In this document: in pieces, positions 1 through 13,699 of the stretch
Layout of the letters: each line of letters opens with the position of its first letter
Numbering within the stretch: the stretch's first letter is position 1
Notes under the pieces: model-generated
Database searches by the model: none
What the model was told of the DNA's origin: nothing
The model's input: the letters and a program-made list of their open reading frames with translations, nothing else
Position numbers and translations under genes: made by a program
DNA from: Rhynochetos jubatus
Lineage: Eukaryota; Chordata; Aves; Eurypygiformes; Rhynochetidae
Reading direction: 5' to 3'
Length of the DNA: 64,000 nt
Assembly: GCA_027574665.1 (NCBI GenBank)
Contig: CM050656.1
Location: 9,933,501-9,997,500, forward strand

Positions 1-3000
1 CACTCCACACACGCTTTGTTAATGATCCTATTCAGCTAAATTGTGATGAACTGCAAGTGCAAAAGTCAGTCTTGCTGATTTCAGCCGTGATTGCAGTAGG
101 ATGCAAGCCTGTGCTTAAGTGTTTTCCATAATAGCAAGCTAAATAAACCATCTAAGATGCCACACAAATAAGGAGGAGAAATCCACCAAGAATTTTAGAT
201 GCCCTATATATGTACAGAGAGCAAGAGTGGCATTTTTCAATCTTAATTCAGCAGGTTAAAAAGTGTGCATGTTCCACATGTCCAGTAATATCTTATTTAG
301 GAGAGACATCAATCAAGGTTAGACCTCAGGCAAAATCCATGTAATTGCAATGATTTATACCTTTTGACACTCTGGTCTGCTGACACTGGAAAGACAATGT
401 GCATCTGACTTTGTTGCAAATATCCACTAACACATTTTTTCTGTTTTTTAGGGGTTAGAAATATGAAAACATATGTTCTGATTTATAAACTGCAGGTCAA
501 ACATGCAGGTGTTAATGGCTTTTTCCCTGAGATTTTCAACTCCAGCCAGACCTGTGTATGAACGACCAATTAAAAAATAGAAAATAGCACAGCATAATGG
601 TGTTCCCATCATCTCATAGTAACAAAATAGCACAGCAAAATTAGAAACACAGACCTTTCCACCAGGACTCAACCTCCAGGTAAGAAAACATCTTGGGATC
701 CTGCTCAAATCCAACAAATGCTTTTGCTTTGACCTTAAATGGCATGATTTACAGTAACAATAAATATTTTAAAGACCTTTCCAATTTAAATGGCTGAAAG
801 TTGAAAGTTTTAACTAGTAGAGTTAGTTGAATGATTAAAAGTAACTATAACCCTGCTGGTACTAATGAAGGCTGCACAAAGGGTCAGATTGCCTAACAGG
901 TACATTTTTCCTTGTTTTTTTTCTTCCTTGTTCTAATATTCCCTTTGGGTCCCATCTGCACAGGTGAATTTATGATGTTGAGGATTATCCTGAAATACAG
1001 GCTCTATCTACACCGGGCTAATAGCCTGGGCAGGTAAATACAGGCATATCATAAGATCTGGTGCAGTTTGGTTGTCTCCATGCCCAGTCATGAGTGCTGT
1101 GCTACCCAAGGACGGTGTAGGTTAGGACTTCACTGCTGCTTACTCTGCCAGTCTACATGCCAGAGGGGCATGATGTGAGAAGATTGATGTAAGTAAAAAT
1201 ACTAAGGCCAGGACTCATCCTCTGATTTTCTTCCACAGTCACATGAAACACAGCAACAGCCACTATAGGTGCTTTCTAAGCTATGGCCAGAGAGAAGCGG
1301 TGCCCAAAGGCAGCTCAAGCTCCCCATTCATAGCTGAAGCTAATTTTGAAGACTGAAATGCTCTCTGGAGGGTTTTTCTTTGCTGTCTATAGAGGAGGCC
1401 CAACCTCTTCCAACTAAGATGCCACAGCAAGATGAGTATATGGGGAAAATTCAAGATTTTAGAACAGCTTTGCCTGCAAGCTCACATGTACAAATCTTCT
1501 GCATGTAAGAAATCCACACTCTGCATGGGATGCTCCGCCATCCCTGGCGCTGCACATCAATCTGCAGCTGCATCAGGTCAATACTGCCCTGCTTGAGGCC
1601 TAGAGCACACCAGAAGATGCAATACTTGCAAAGGTGCAAAAGAGCCGTAGAAGCATGGATGTGTTTGCTGGGAAGGGCACCTGGATATCGCCCAGCCCAA
1701 CTTCCCACTTGTAGCAGGATTGTTGCCAGCACCAAAGCAGGTCAGCCACTAGCAGAGTCTCAAAACCCTCCAGAGCTGGTGATCCCACAACCTTCCTGAG
1801 TACCTGCTCCAGCACCGCACCCCCTCCCGAGTGAAGCATCTTGTCTTAACATGCAAGATTGACAAGAAAAGACCAACGCACCCACATGTGCAAAGTACAA
1901 TGGGGAAAAAATGAAAGTAAAAACGTGCATTTGAAGATTAGCCTAATTTTCATTGCAGCAGGTGGCTCACATCACACAAGAACACACAACTCTTTGATAC
2001 ATATTGGCTTTTTTTAAGGCTGGTTATTTCTTTGGTTTACACAGGCTGAGAAACACTGCCCAAAATAGCTGGGGTGGGGTGGGGTGGAAATGCCTACACA
2101 ATTTCTTCCGGGTTTAAAGATTATTTTCCCATCAGGTAATATAACTTATAATTAAACCAAAGATTTGTGAAGACAGCAAGGCAAGATTGCCTTGAGACCA
2201 GAGAATTGTTGAAAATTATTGTTTTAATAGGGATACAAAGTGGGTTTGCATCATTACCTCAATATATAAAACAGCTACACATTTTCAAAATAAAGAACTG
2301 GCCACAATTCCCAGCAAGTCTAGCTTCTAGCAATAGCGTCGTGAAGAAAACACCATCGTTTTCAATCCCAGTAAAAACATGGTATATGCGGTAGAAACTA
2401 CAACCAAAGAAAGCTAGAGAACATCCTTTAAAAACATTCCAAACATCCTTCTTTTTCATGCTATGAGAGATGATTTTTTCTATTTCTTGTGAGGCACTCT
2501 GCTGTTTTGCTTATAATTCCTGAGGGACTAGTGACCTCATGAAGAAAAACAACCCAGACAGAATTAGACCTTATTTATATATTAATAGTTTTACCTCCAG
2601 CAGCAACACATACAAATTTGAGTCAAAAAACATAATTTGTGAGTGTTTGGATAGCAGTGCTCCTGCAAAGTTGTGGTAGCAGGAATTGCTGGGGAAGGCT
2701 GAATTGTGGTTGCCGATCGCTGCATTTATTAATGATTGGATCTGAAAATTAAGCGTGTACTCCAAAACCGATGAAAGTCAGGAGGATCCTTTGCATTCCC
2801 TAGATTTTATATCAAACCTTAAACATAGAGTCGAGTCATAGCACAGTGGGGAGCACTGACAGGGAACGCAAGGCAGCAAACCTCTTCCAACGTAAGCTCT
2901 CTCTGCAGTATTAGTTAACGGGACAATGCTGGAGGCTTTAGGGAGGATTGGATCTCAAAAAGCCCCCCTCCTCAGCACTGCCATTCCCCCGACCAGGCTC

Positions 3001-5366
3001 AGTTTAACAGGTGACTGAACCTCATCTTCACCCTGTTCAGCAAGAGATCTGGTCCCCTCTGCCTGCCTCCCTCCCCAAAAGACCCCTCGTGGGGCTGCAA
3101 GCGGGAGCCTCCACTCCAAGGGCCAGCAAGGCAGTGAAAAACGATACGAACCGAACGGCAAAATCAATATTTGGTCAGGCTGAGGGGGGACTATCGATTC
3201 TTTTCTCATGATATCCGTGTCTCCTGCACTTCCTGCTTCTCCGGGGCACTGGAAACCCAAGTCCCTCCTAGACCAAGGGTGGCCAAGCTTTGACTCTGCA
3301 ACATCTGTACCTCACAAGAAGTTCACGTGTGGTCTCCCGGGCCAACGTTCATCCACTTGAGTGGCAGCAGGGACATGCTGGCAAGAGAGCTACTGGGTAA
3401 GCTGGGAGGAAGTGGGACAGCAGGAGACGCCGAGGGCAACATCATTGGGTCAGTGCAGGGGAGCACCACATGGAGATGCTGCCAGCTCCTGCCTCTGCCC
3501 TCTTCCTCACAGCCTTCTGACTATGTCAAAGTTTTAGCTTTTAACTTTTCATTCAACTTCCAACAGCCATTTTCTGTAGCTTTTCTTCCTGCCTCTCTCT
3601 GTCCCAAAAGTCTTACATCTTGGGCAGAGATAACCATGGGACCCACACAACTAGGGACCGCAGGAATGGTTCCCAATCCTCACATCCAGGAAGAGTGCCT
3701 GGGCACAAGCCAACTGCATTGTTTGTGTGCCCTCATCCTAGCTCCAGATTTTCACAGGGTATCTGGACTGAGGGATGAACAGCAGCATTCATCACAGGTG
3801 AGCACAAACACAGCCAAGACCAAGGGCTATACTTCTGTGAAGTTGGTTAACGCTTTCTTCCAGTTTCTCCCAGTTCCCACACCACTGAGGACCTTCTCAC
3901 AGGTAGCCATGGATGATCATGATAGCCAACACAAGGGACAGCAAGTCAAGAGGGAAATAAAGCCACACCACTGTGTTACTAACCACAGTCAGTTTAGTAT
4001 CTCAAAATATTAGTCATTTTCCAGAAAAGGTTCTGTTTTAAGATTCTTCTTCCCTTGAGTCTCCATAGACTTCCTACAGTCTCCATAGAAGTTGCCCTAG
4101 ACAGAGGGGTTTGCTGAATCACACGCTGCACTGTTCGGTGCCTCCGTTTGTCCACTTGCAATAGTTTTGAATTACTCCAGAAAGAACCCAGGGATACAAG
4201 GATGAGAAGAGCATGGGAAATCTTTACTCCTCTTTCATCAAAACCTTTTGTTCCCAGGTTCGAGAGCAATACTACTCACAGTAGAAGGCTGCTTTTTAGC
4301 CATGGCTTACAGAAACTTGCCAGATGCCTTGGACTCCAGAATGGAGAGTGACCAGTGAAATTCAGCTACTTGGCCAGGCAAGAGACCTTTTTCTCTGGAG
4401 CAAGAACAGGGCAGTGAAACAACCCTCTGTGCATATCTGCGCAACACCCACAAACCCAGCCCATGCTGAACAGCCACACCACAGCAACAGCAACACCACA
4501 GCACAAGTTGTCCACTCCAAGACAGGTTCATGGCAAGGATTCCCACATCACCCAGAACTTGATCCCACAAGAAAACCAAGCTTCCTCAGCCATCTGCACA
4601 TCACACATGCTGACTTCTGATCTGGCTCAAACTGGGAATATGGAATTCCACTCTTCCATGCAGTCTAGATATAGCAGGAAACAGCTCAGCTGGAGCTGAC
4701 ATTTGCCTTGCAAGGTCTCCAAAGGCATCACCAGGTTCTGTGGCATCCTGGCCTCTCTCACTGCTCTGCCCTCAGCCAGAAGGGCCTGATGGAGGTGGAA
4801 GAAAGCCTGAACTCAGCCCTGCTAATGCACAACAAGAGAAAGGCATGAGAAAGCAAAGGACATCACACTGGGCAAAATTGCATCAAGGAAAACCTGAGCC
4901 TGGCAGCCAGAGAATCCCCCAGGAGAAGCACAACCCCAATGTGACAGGGTTAGGCACGCTGCTGAGAGCACCAGGTGGCACTCAGATGCTGCGGTACCAG
5001 GGGCAACAGAGACAGGGCACAGGTCTACCTCCAAAAACCAACCCTCAAAACAAAATCAAATCAGCAGGCACCTGACTGAGAGCAGCTTCTGTCACTGCCT
5101 ACAGAAACACAAACAAACCATGTCTGCGAGCGTCCTTCACAGGTTGCATCTGGCAAAAATTGCCTTGCAAGGGTTTGGGAGAGTCTATAGAGAAAGCGCT
5201 CAGCCCTCAAAAAGACAAATATACAACAGGGCTGGCTAGGTGGTGGCTGCCCTTGTTAAACTTCATGGAAAAACACAACTTGTGCAAACTGAATTCCCTC
5301 GCTAACCTCTTCCCCTTGTTGAAATATTAAACAAAAATAACTTCTCTTTTTATCTTTGAGCCAGCG
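1..5366. other. Gene-free sequence
   Basis: Mostly AT-rich, non-coding sequence. Apart from the old CR1 piece near 1.8 kb and a GGGGT run at 2071-2087, nothing is recognised. The 228-codon plus frame at 3327-4013 has no domain or coding-like composition. Confidence 0.6.
1750..1855 (-). mobile_element. CR1: Old CR1 LINE fragment
   Basis: The plus strand has CAAAACCCTCCAGAGCTGGT, then CCACAACCTTCCTGAG and CTGCTCCAGCACCGCAC. This matches the antisense CR1 3' region pattern (AACCTCCAGGGATGG, CCACAACCTCCCTGGGC, CTGTTCCAGTGC). It is more diverged than the 6.4 kb copy. Confidence 0.65.
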
Positions 5367-5440
5367 GGACAAATTCATCATTAAAGGAACTTCACTGAAG
5401 TCAACAGGGATATATCTGAGATGAAGAAATGAATTTGACC
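5367..5440. repeat. Degenerate fold-back repeat with CACTGAAGTCAA centre
   Basis: The arms ACAAATTCAT (5370-5379) and ATGAATTTGAC (5429-5439) are inverted complements around CTTCACTGAAGTCAACAGGG. This follows the widespread sauropsid palindromic pattern of CAAATTCATCCCTGG, CACTGAAGTCAATGG and GGATGAATTTGGCC. Confidence 0.5.
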
Positions 5441-8400
5441 TATTGCGTTCTGTGTTCTTGTGTTCTAGCTAATAAGTAAGTTGTACAGACTTTTAATCAA
5501 TGGAATTTGAAAACCTGGCCAAAGCTGCTTGCTTTCTTCCCCACAGCATCGCTATCTGTACTTTCATGTTGCTTTGCCTTTAAGTAACTCTGGAAAACAG
5601 GTATTTTCAGCCAATTTAATCACATCATTTCATTAGTATATTGCCAAAGTCTTGACATACAATTTTCATAAAATATTTGTTTCTGAAGCAGAAACTAAGA
5701 AATAAAACTAAATATTTCTATTTTAAACATTTAAAATTTTACTGATTCCTACAAACAAAAAGTTTTGTGAATGTTTTAGACACACGTTTGTTAAAATTAC
5801 TCCAGCCAGAGGATTCCTAGTCTGATCCAAGGATCTCCCTGGAAGATGCATGGAATGAATCAAAACAAAGCTGCAGCACACAGAGAGCCAAAACGCTGCA
5901 TCTCGGCACATCAAGTCTTTCTGCGGAGCCAGGGAACACACTTCTTGCCGGGCAGAATAGAAGAGATTCAGAGAAAGGAAGAGTTGCCAGCAGAGGAATG
6001 GGAAGATGATGAAATATAGAAGCTACTGAAGCTGGTGTTAGGTAGAAGATGCATTTTGTGTCTCATGTTATATTGCCTGCCAGTCGATTACGGTGCAGCC
6101 TGTATAAACACATCATGTGTGCTCTGACAGGGAGTCGGGGTGAAGCAGGGTGTCAGGGTAAAACAGAGGATAATAAAATCACTTTAGATTTATTTCTCTA
6201 AATTGGAAACTTCATGCTTACACCTGACTAAATCATCAGCCTGAAACTTTAGCTTGACTCCCACAGAAAAAGTATGAAACCTTATCCCATCTTTGTTTAA
6301 CAAAGGCCAATCAAGCTTGCCTAATGAATTCTGCAGATGTAGGCGATGAGACGTGTTTGGCCATTTTAATTCTGCGGGGCTTCATCAAACCTGCCTCTGA
6401 CATACCCATCTTACTCTTTAAGCAACCAAAGAGGTCTCATAGACCCACAGAATGGTTTGGGTTAGATATCATCTCATTCCAACCCCCCTGCCATGGGCAG
6501 GGACACCCTCCACTAGACCAGGTTGCTCTAAGCCTCATCCAGCCTGGCCCTGAACACTTCCAGGGATGGGGCATCCACAGCTTCTCTGGGCAACCTGTCC
6601 CAGTGCCTCACCACCCTCTCCGGGAAGAGGTTTCAGCACTCCTGAAGCCGGGCTGCCCCACTGCAGCCCGGGGCAGAGCGGACACATGAGCATGTTATCA
6701 GGCATTAGCCACAGCCTTCATAAATTCTGACAAATATTAAGGAAAGCATCACAGGTGGCCAGCGATGGGGGCTGGAAGATGGCAGTACTTGTCCCTGTTC
6801 CTCCCCAGCCCAGCAGAAGAAGGGCACCTCCGCCGTCATCCCACCGCCAGCAAGTCTCCCCACTTGCAAAGTGCAAAAGGACCCTTTTTTTAAAAAAAAA
6901 GTCTAGCATAAGGAGCTGGTTAAAAAACAATAAATCAGTGGTGAAATGTGGATAACAACCTTCTCTGTAAAATCAACATGGATTGTGTTCCTGCAGAGAG
7001 CCGTCTGACAGGCTGGTTGAAGCCTGACTGCTTGCAGCCAGATTTTTTCTTTTTTTTTTTTTAACAAGCTGTAGGAGTATCTTGGATCATGGGGGAGACG
7101 AGGAGGTCTCTTCCTTTTGTACATGGTTCTGCTGTGTTAGAAAATCAATAAGCAAGGTCCTGACCTCAGCATAACTTCAGACATCACTCACAACTCCTTT
7201 GAATCTCTTCCCCCACAAAAACTCAATTTTCTTTACAATCATGCACACCAGAGGGAGTGCTGGCAGGGAGGTGAGGTCTAGCCTCAAGACTGGGCAAAAC
7301 CCGTTTGCACCCATTTTTCCTGACAGGTAGAAATCAAATTAGAAGTGGAACGCGCACAGAGAGCAGGGTTAGCTGAGGTAGAGCACAGCCCAGCAGGAAA
7401 TGCCAAAAAAGAAACCATATGGAGCGTGGAGGTGTTATGGATTAATATGAGAATTCCCACTATTTTTTTTTCTTCGCCAGAGGGGAGGGCATCAAAAATA
7501 AAATGTACATTCTTTTTCCTTCTTCTCCCTTCTTGTTTTTGCACTGGGCTATTTTCTGTTAAATCCACCTTTTAAAAATAAAAATAAAAACCACCACACA
7601 AACCATGCTTTGCCGCACATTTTCCCTCTAGCCGACTCCTCAGGCTGGCTAAATTGGGTGATTAAAATATAGGAAGGCCTCCAGATTCCCCTCAGGACTG
7701 TTTTTAATATCTGTAAAACTGCCACTTTGTCTTGCCAAGGTAAACACCATCGCATGCAGTTCAAAGGTGAGCAAGCCTAAATGTTTCCCTTCGCCTGAAA
7801 GGAATCTGCTTTGGGACCCCGCGGGCCGTGCCGGAGGGGGACGCGGCCGAGCCCGGACCACGGCGCGGTGGCCGTAGAGGCATCTGTGTACACAACGCTA
7901 ACTTCTCCCACACAAATACTAAAAATTTCTCATTAAAAATTATTGCTGTGTCAACATGTGAGGCCACTCAGCCCCCAATCTGGAAAAGACGTTCTGTTTT
8001 TTTCTTGCCTTTGCTGGGAATGCGGCGGCGGGGAGGGAGCAGGGAGAGGGACGTGAGACCAGAGTCATCTGCTGCTGACTTTGGATCTCTTCTTTCTCCC
8101 TTGTCACTCAAGTTGAGATTTCCAACTGTTCCACTTCATCTATTTTAGTTACTTGCTACCCAGATTTTTTCCCCTCTCCTCCTTTGCTCCCTATAGCGGA
8201 GCTTTATATTTCCCTCACATGGCTGGGCTGGCCACGGCACTTGGCGTTACTTTAAATGGAAATGCAGTTTTAAGCCATCTCTTTTGTTGTGGCGGCTGCA
8301 CTGCCTTCAGAGCAAAAGATTTGCTGTTATCTAGACCCATCTACACAGATGCAGCCATAAATCTGAACACGCTCTGCCCATGCGTGATCCCTTCCACGGG

Positions 8401-8899
8401 TGGCCAGGAATTCTTAACAAAACAGTTCAGGGACTAGATATTTGACCAGAGCCAGCGAGAAGATTCACATAAAAACCCCATCAGTTCAGGCTCTTAATTC
8501 TGCCCTACAACACTGGGCATTTTGCTCCAACGCACCAAAATAAGAGTTTAAAAATATGCTTTCTTATCAAGCGAGGTGAAGGTTGGGAAGTTACCCCAGG
8601 GAATGAAAAAATGGGATGGGGTGGGGTGGAGAGGGGAGGGCAGGGAGCCAGCTGTGTACTGTAAAAGCAAGCAGCCACCCCTGCTCCAGCATCCATCTCA
8701 GGGGAGGGCTGGGTGGTGGGCGGGCGGCCAGGCCACCCCAGCCCTCCAAGAGGCTCCCGATGCCCCACTCTCCAACGCCATGCCGTGATGCATGCAGGTT
8801 TGTGCAGAGACGACATGAAATACAGCGATGTGTAATTAACCTGATGTAATGCTATATATCAATAAGTTAAAAAACCAACAACTTGCTTTGAGGTCAGGC
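5441..8899. other. Gene-free sequence
   Basis: Apart from the CR1 copy at 6.4 kb, only a small CpG-rich patch near 7.8-7.9 kb and a G-rich run near 8613-8636 stand out. Neither is linked to a frame with family resemblance. Confidence 0.6.
6437..6640 (-). mobile_element. CR1: CR1 LINE fragment, 3' end
   Basis: The plus strand reads the complement of the CR1 3' region: AGAATGGTTTGGGTTAGA, then CCAACCCCCCTGCCATGGGC, CCACTAGACCAGGTTGCTC, CACTTCCAGGGATGGGGCAT and CTGGGCAACCTGTCCCAGTG. The sense element is thus on the minus strand, 5'-truncated, with its 3' end near 6437. It is the best-preserved repeat in the window and a firm avian marker. No reverse-transcriptase frame remains. Confidence 0.95.
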
Positions 8900-9330
8900 A
8901 CCCACACACACAACTCAAACAGTGGAGACCTAATCCAAATTTATTGGAGTTTGTAACAGCTGGACTTATGCCTCTAATACCTTTTAAGTGCCTCTTTTAA
9001 CAGAGAACTGAGTGTGTCTTTCATTAAGGTGGAGTTGAAAGTATGTTAAGTTCATAAGCATGAAAATAGCCATTTAGTTCTCTTGGAGATTAATTCTGCC
9101 TTCAGTTTACTCTCATCAAACCCCATTAATGTCTGGGATTTAGTCTTTAGTGTCCCATTTGCATAAGCTCTGTTTATTATAGGGCCTCTTGATAATGTGA
9201 AAGTATTAAAATATTTCTTTCCCAAAATATAGAGGCATTAATCATGGAATCCTCCTAATGTCCTTAATTTGCCATCAAATCCCACAACAGGAACAAATGT
9301 GCTTTCTAATCAGCAATCTTTTCTCACTTA
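8900..9330. promoter_or_regulatory. Candidate AT-rich enhancer block
   Basis: A repeat-free, low-CpG block has a POU octamer ATTTGCAT at 9157-9164, a forkhead-type TGTTTATTAT at 9171-9180 and several homeodomain words (CCATTAAT, GCATTAATCATG). Motif density and lack of decay resemble conserved non-coding elements, but no comparison was possible. Confidence 0.3.
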
Positions 9331-9331
9331 T

Positions 9332-9436
9332 AGGCCCTGATCCAACAAGCTTTTAAGCAAACAATTTACTTTTAAGCAATGAGTAGTCATACTGGAACCA
9401 ATGGAACAGCTCATGTGTTGTGATGGATTGGGGCCA
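9332..9436. repeat. Degenerate fold-back interspersed repeat
   Basis: The arms GGCCCTGATCCAACAA (from 9333) and TTGTGATGGATTGGGGCC (ending 9435) are inverted complements. The interior carries GAGTAGTCATACTGGAACCA then ATGGAACAGCTCATGTG. This resembles the palindromic repeat common in turtles and archosaurs (GGCCCTGATCC... GAGTAGTCCCATTGAAGTCA ... GGATCGGGCC). The family is recognised from pattern only. Confidence 0.55.
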
Positions 9437-9439
9437 CAG

Positions 9440-12400
9440 AAAATTGCCTTGATGAAAATGTCAATGTTCCCAAGAGCTGGTGAAAATATATTTTTATTAT
9501 AAACACGCAGATGAACTGTTTTGATCTGAACATTATGGGGAACAAGCTTTGAACCAATGCTTTTTCACCGTCAGACCTAAACAGAAACTAAACACCACCA
9601 GGTTGGATGACAGTTTAAAAAGGCAGCCCAGAGCCAGATTGATGTTTGTATATAATGAAATTCAGTATTGATGGGATATGGACACTGTCCAGCCTCTACA
9701 GCTTGTTAGGGTGATGTACAGAAAATGTGGAGAAGATAAATTCAAAGGAGCACAAGGAAAATAAGTCTCAACACTAAGAGGAAACATTGTTTTGAGGAGC
9801 TATATCACTGCAAATGTTTTGAAGATAAGCTACAACCAGATGTAGAATACAGAAGTGACGATGATGTCCGAGCACCATGCACAGACATCTATCATGCTTG
9901 AGATTAACTCAGCAAATCAAAGTTGGGCCGTTCACCAGACACTAGTTAATAACTGGAGTTGGGTTCACAGAGGTTTCAGAAAACCATTTCTTTGTTCCCA
10001 TACTAACACATGCCCATGGGCATCAGGCAGCATGTGGCCAGGGGTGTTCTGGGCAGCATTTCCATCACCCTTGCCCACAGGTGACTTTGGGCAACACCGC
10101 TCTGAAGTGAGGTACAAACTATTACAAGAACAGACATTACATGGCAGCACATGGAACTGACAGATAAGAAGCGATAGCAGACAGCAACTAAACCCCAGAG
10201 ACCAGTACAGGGTTAATCCCAGATTTCTTCTGTAGTGGATAGGGAATCACCCCTGTTTTTATGAATATCATATGCCCATCTGTTTGCTGTATTGCTGTTG
10301 TGTTCCCTGCTCTATGATCACCAGGACTTACTCACAACCAGGAGCTAACCCCACACAGGTCAGGGGGCTGATGGCAGCCTCAGCTGGTCCCATTCCCCAA
10401 CACAGATGTCTCTCACCATGGAGGTTCACCTTGCACCACACCCAGCTTGGCACAAGGGCAGAAGGCCAGGAGTCAAGCCAGAATGAGAAACCTCATGGCA
10501 AATGAAAATGCAGGTCCTAAAAGCACAAGGGAGACAGGGAGGAGCAATTCTGGGAAGAAGCTGGAGCCTTGGCTCAGACAACAGGGATCAGAGTAAACCA
10601 GCCATAAGTGGTTTAAACTTAAAAGCCCAGGTTTGCTGCTTGTTTTAAGCACATCACCTGCAAACTCTGAAAGGTGCTTTTGCAGCAATACAGCTTCTGA
10701 TGCTTTCCACACAAAGAGAGGATAAACCAAATAGGACACCACGGAACAAAGTTAACCACCGTTTCTTACACCACTGCAAAGAGAGGAGAATTAGCAGCAG
10801 AAGCCTTTACCAGGGCATTGTGGAGACCAAGATGACTTCCATAGCTGAATTTAAAAAAAACAAACACACACACACCCCCTAACAACTACCACACCAAAAG
10901 AGGACAAGACAAATTCAATGCCAGACCCATCACTGACTCAGACAAAACAGACCCTCCTCCCCACCGTGTTGCTGAACTTCCAATGTGGAGGATGTGTCAG
11001 GGGAAGAATTACTCTACTCTCACCTCATTTTTCCCCAATTATCAGCAAGCAGACCCAGCCACAGGCACAGCCCTGGGTTAGACACACTCTGGACTGAGCC
11101 AGCACTGTGCTGGGTACATGTGCACCTGGAAGGATGGCAGTCCCTGGCACAGAGGTTTCCATCAGCCTTCAAGCAGGTCACAGGCACAGAAGGCACCCCA
11201 GTGAGCCCACAGCCTGGTCAGCCAGCCTCCCACTCCCATAGGAGAAACCACAGCCTGGAAGTGGGAATAGGAGTGGTACCAGCACCTCAGCAGGGAAAAC
11301 AGGACAAGGAATTGAGGTGGTAAAAGAAGGGGTGAGGTAGAAAAGGAGCCTTGTCCCACCAGTGTCTCCACACCAGATGCCCTTGGATGCAGAAAACTGC
11401 TGGACCTGAGGGAACTGGGCAAAGAGCCAGAGAGGAACAGGCTCTTCACCAACTTCCATCTGCAACAAAGCCACCTCCCAGCTGTAAACCTTGCAAATCA
11501 ATTATGCCCACAGGTTGTTGGGTTGCAAGGGTGGAGGAGAGCAAGTTTGTTTGTTTTGCTTTTCTTAGTAAACCACAAGACCATTTCCTCGCACATTATC
11601 CCAAGAATGACAGGCAGGGCCAGGGCTGCCGGGTGCCCTGGAAGAGGCTGCCAAGTCCCAAGGATCACCGTTGCTAATTGGCTCCTCTGAAATGAGCGTG
11701 ACAGAGCCACATTTTCTCACCCGCAGGTTTTGGGGTTATATTTAAACTGTCCGAGGAGACTTAAATGTCAGCTTGGCTGGAAGGGGAAAAAACAAAACAA
11801 AAACAAACAACAACAAACAAAGTGAGAACTTGTCATTAAGCCGGGGGGAGTCAGTGCTAACTGCGCTTGCGGACGATGCCCACACACAGGGCTGGCAGGC
11901 ATGGGCGGCCCTGACAGCAAGAAGGAACCAAGGGACTCATCCCTTTGAAAACACATAGTTTAGATTCAGATCATTTATATTGACTTGTGAGCAATACAGG
12001 GAACGGGGGAGACTGATGGTAGGGACTTCTATCCTTTACAATTTCTCTGCTGAATATTCCCACCCCCTCAGTTTGATTGCAGCCACAGAATTCCACATCC
12101 AGCAACACAGAGGACAGAAACTTCCAGCAAAAAGGGGATGGTGAAAAGAGACAGGGACAGAAAACTCCTCAAACACATCTGGAGCCACTGCAGGAAGCTC
12201 AATTCAGCTGGAGCACAGGTCCCTTTGGGGGTGATGAAACAGGGTGGAGGAGGAAGGGGAAGGAGCAATGCCTCCCACATACACAATGCCCACTCCAAAA
12301 CAACCAGCAATGCTTCCAATAACAACGTACATGCAGTCCCTGGCATGGGAAGGGCAGCTCCCTAAACCATGGGTTCAGGCTCCCTTGGGACACAGTACCA

Positions 12401-13699
12401 GCCAGAGCAGAAACACTTCACCCCTGCAACCTGCTGCCTGTCTTCACACGACACACATACCCCGCCTGCTTCCTACCTGCCATCAGGTATGCAGAGGGGT
12501 AAACAACCCTTGCCACAGCTCTTAAACAGCACCCAGCCCCTTCCCCTTTGGCAGAAGACAGTGCTGGCATCTCACAGGCTTAAAAAGCCAGTATTAGGTT
12601 GTTTGAGATCTCAGCATCCCCACTTGGATACAGCAAAGGGGATATTTGCCCTCTGCCAAACAGGATGATGCAGGACACAAGCACAGAGACAAGGCACACA
12701 GAGCCTGCTTTGGTTGCTCCTCACTTGCTTTGGTTGCTCCTCACTTGCTTTGGTTCAGAGATGAGGACTTTATCACCACGCAAGCCACCTAATACAGACC
12801 CTTCTTGGGTCAGGTTTATGAAGGCAAGACCAGGACCAACAAAAGGGAGAGCCATAGGTCCCCCAGATCATGCTGGACAACACCAATTTGCTCCCACTCC
12901 AAAGGCAGCACAGCTGTGTGTCCTATCCAGAGTCACAGATTGGGAAAGGATGAGCAGGATCACAGGGAGTAGGGGGAGATCTTAAAACATGGGAGATTCA
13001 CAGCTTTGTGTGCATTAGCTAATAAGAATATTAAACTTGTATAGGTATGGTCCTAATTTTGCATTGCAGGAAGTTTTCTTTCCTCCACCAGAAACTAGTT
13101 TAATCCAGGTATTTTCTTCCTCCTCCCATTCCCCAAACAAGAAGATGTCAAATTCTAGGAAGGTAGAGCTAGTCCAGGAACACTAAAGCCTCTTTTCCAA
13201 ATGTAAGGTTTCACATTTTACTTTGAAGTATTCCAGACCAAACTGAGTTTAAAATCATGCTTTTCCAAGTCAAAATGGACATTCCAAATGCAATTATTTG
13301 GTTTTAGCAGTTTAACCTCAAGAGGAGAATGAGAGTTAAACTTTTTGACACTATTGAATCGGAACTTCTTATTCAGTGGAAACAGGTTATTTTGACTTTT
13401 TCACCTTAACTGGGGCACCAAAAATTTCAAAAGCCCAACAAAAAGATGACACAACCAAATTTCTTCCAGCTGACAGGTCTGTTTTCTTGCCACCCCTTCT
13501 TAAATGAAGATGGAAATATTAAGCTTCAGCTCACAAGTCTACAGGCTTATTTTCTTTAGCTCCCATCTTTAAAATCTGGAGACCATAGCCTGTTTTTTTC
13601 CTCCAGACTGCAACACAGTCTTTTAAACCAAACATTTGTAATCATCACAGCTGTAATAAGTACAACATTGCTTCAAAGGGATTACATTGGACTGTGGTT
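9440..13699. other. Gene-free sequence
   Basis: Apart from the 20-bp tandem repeat at 12.7 kb, nothing is recognised. Overlapping short frames occur on both strands at 11.0-12.7 kb, as expected by chance. Confidence 0.6.
12706..12755. repeat. 20-bp tandem repeat, 2.5 units
   Basis: The unit TGCTTTGGTTGCTCCTCACT occurs at 12706 and 12726 without mismatch, and its first half again at 12746. Confidence 0.9.

Noticed and set aside
3327-4013. 228-codon plus-strand frame
   Set aside because: No recognised family, no splice or promoter context and mixed composition. Chance is the simplest reading.
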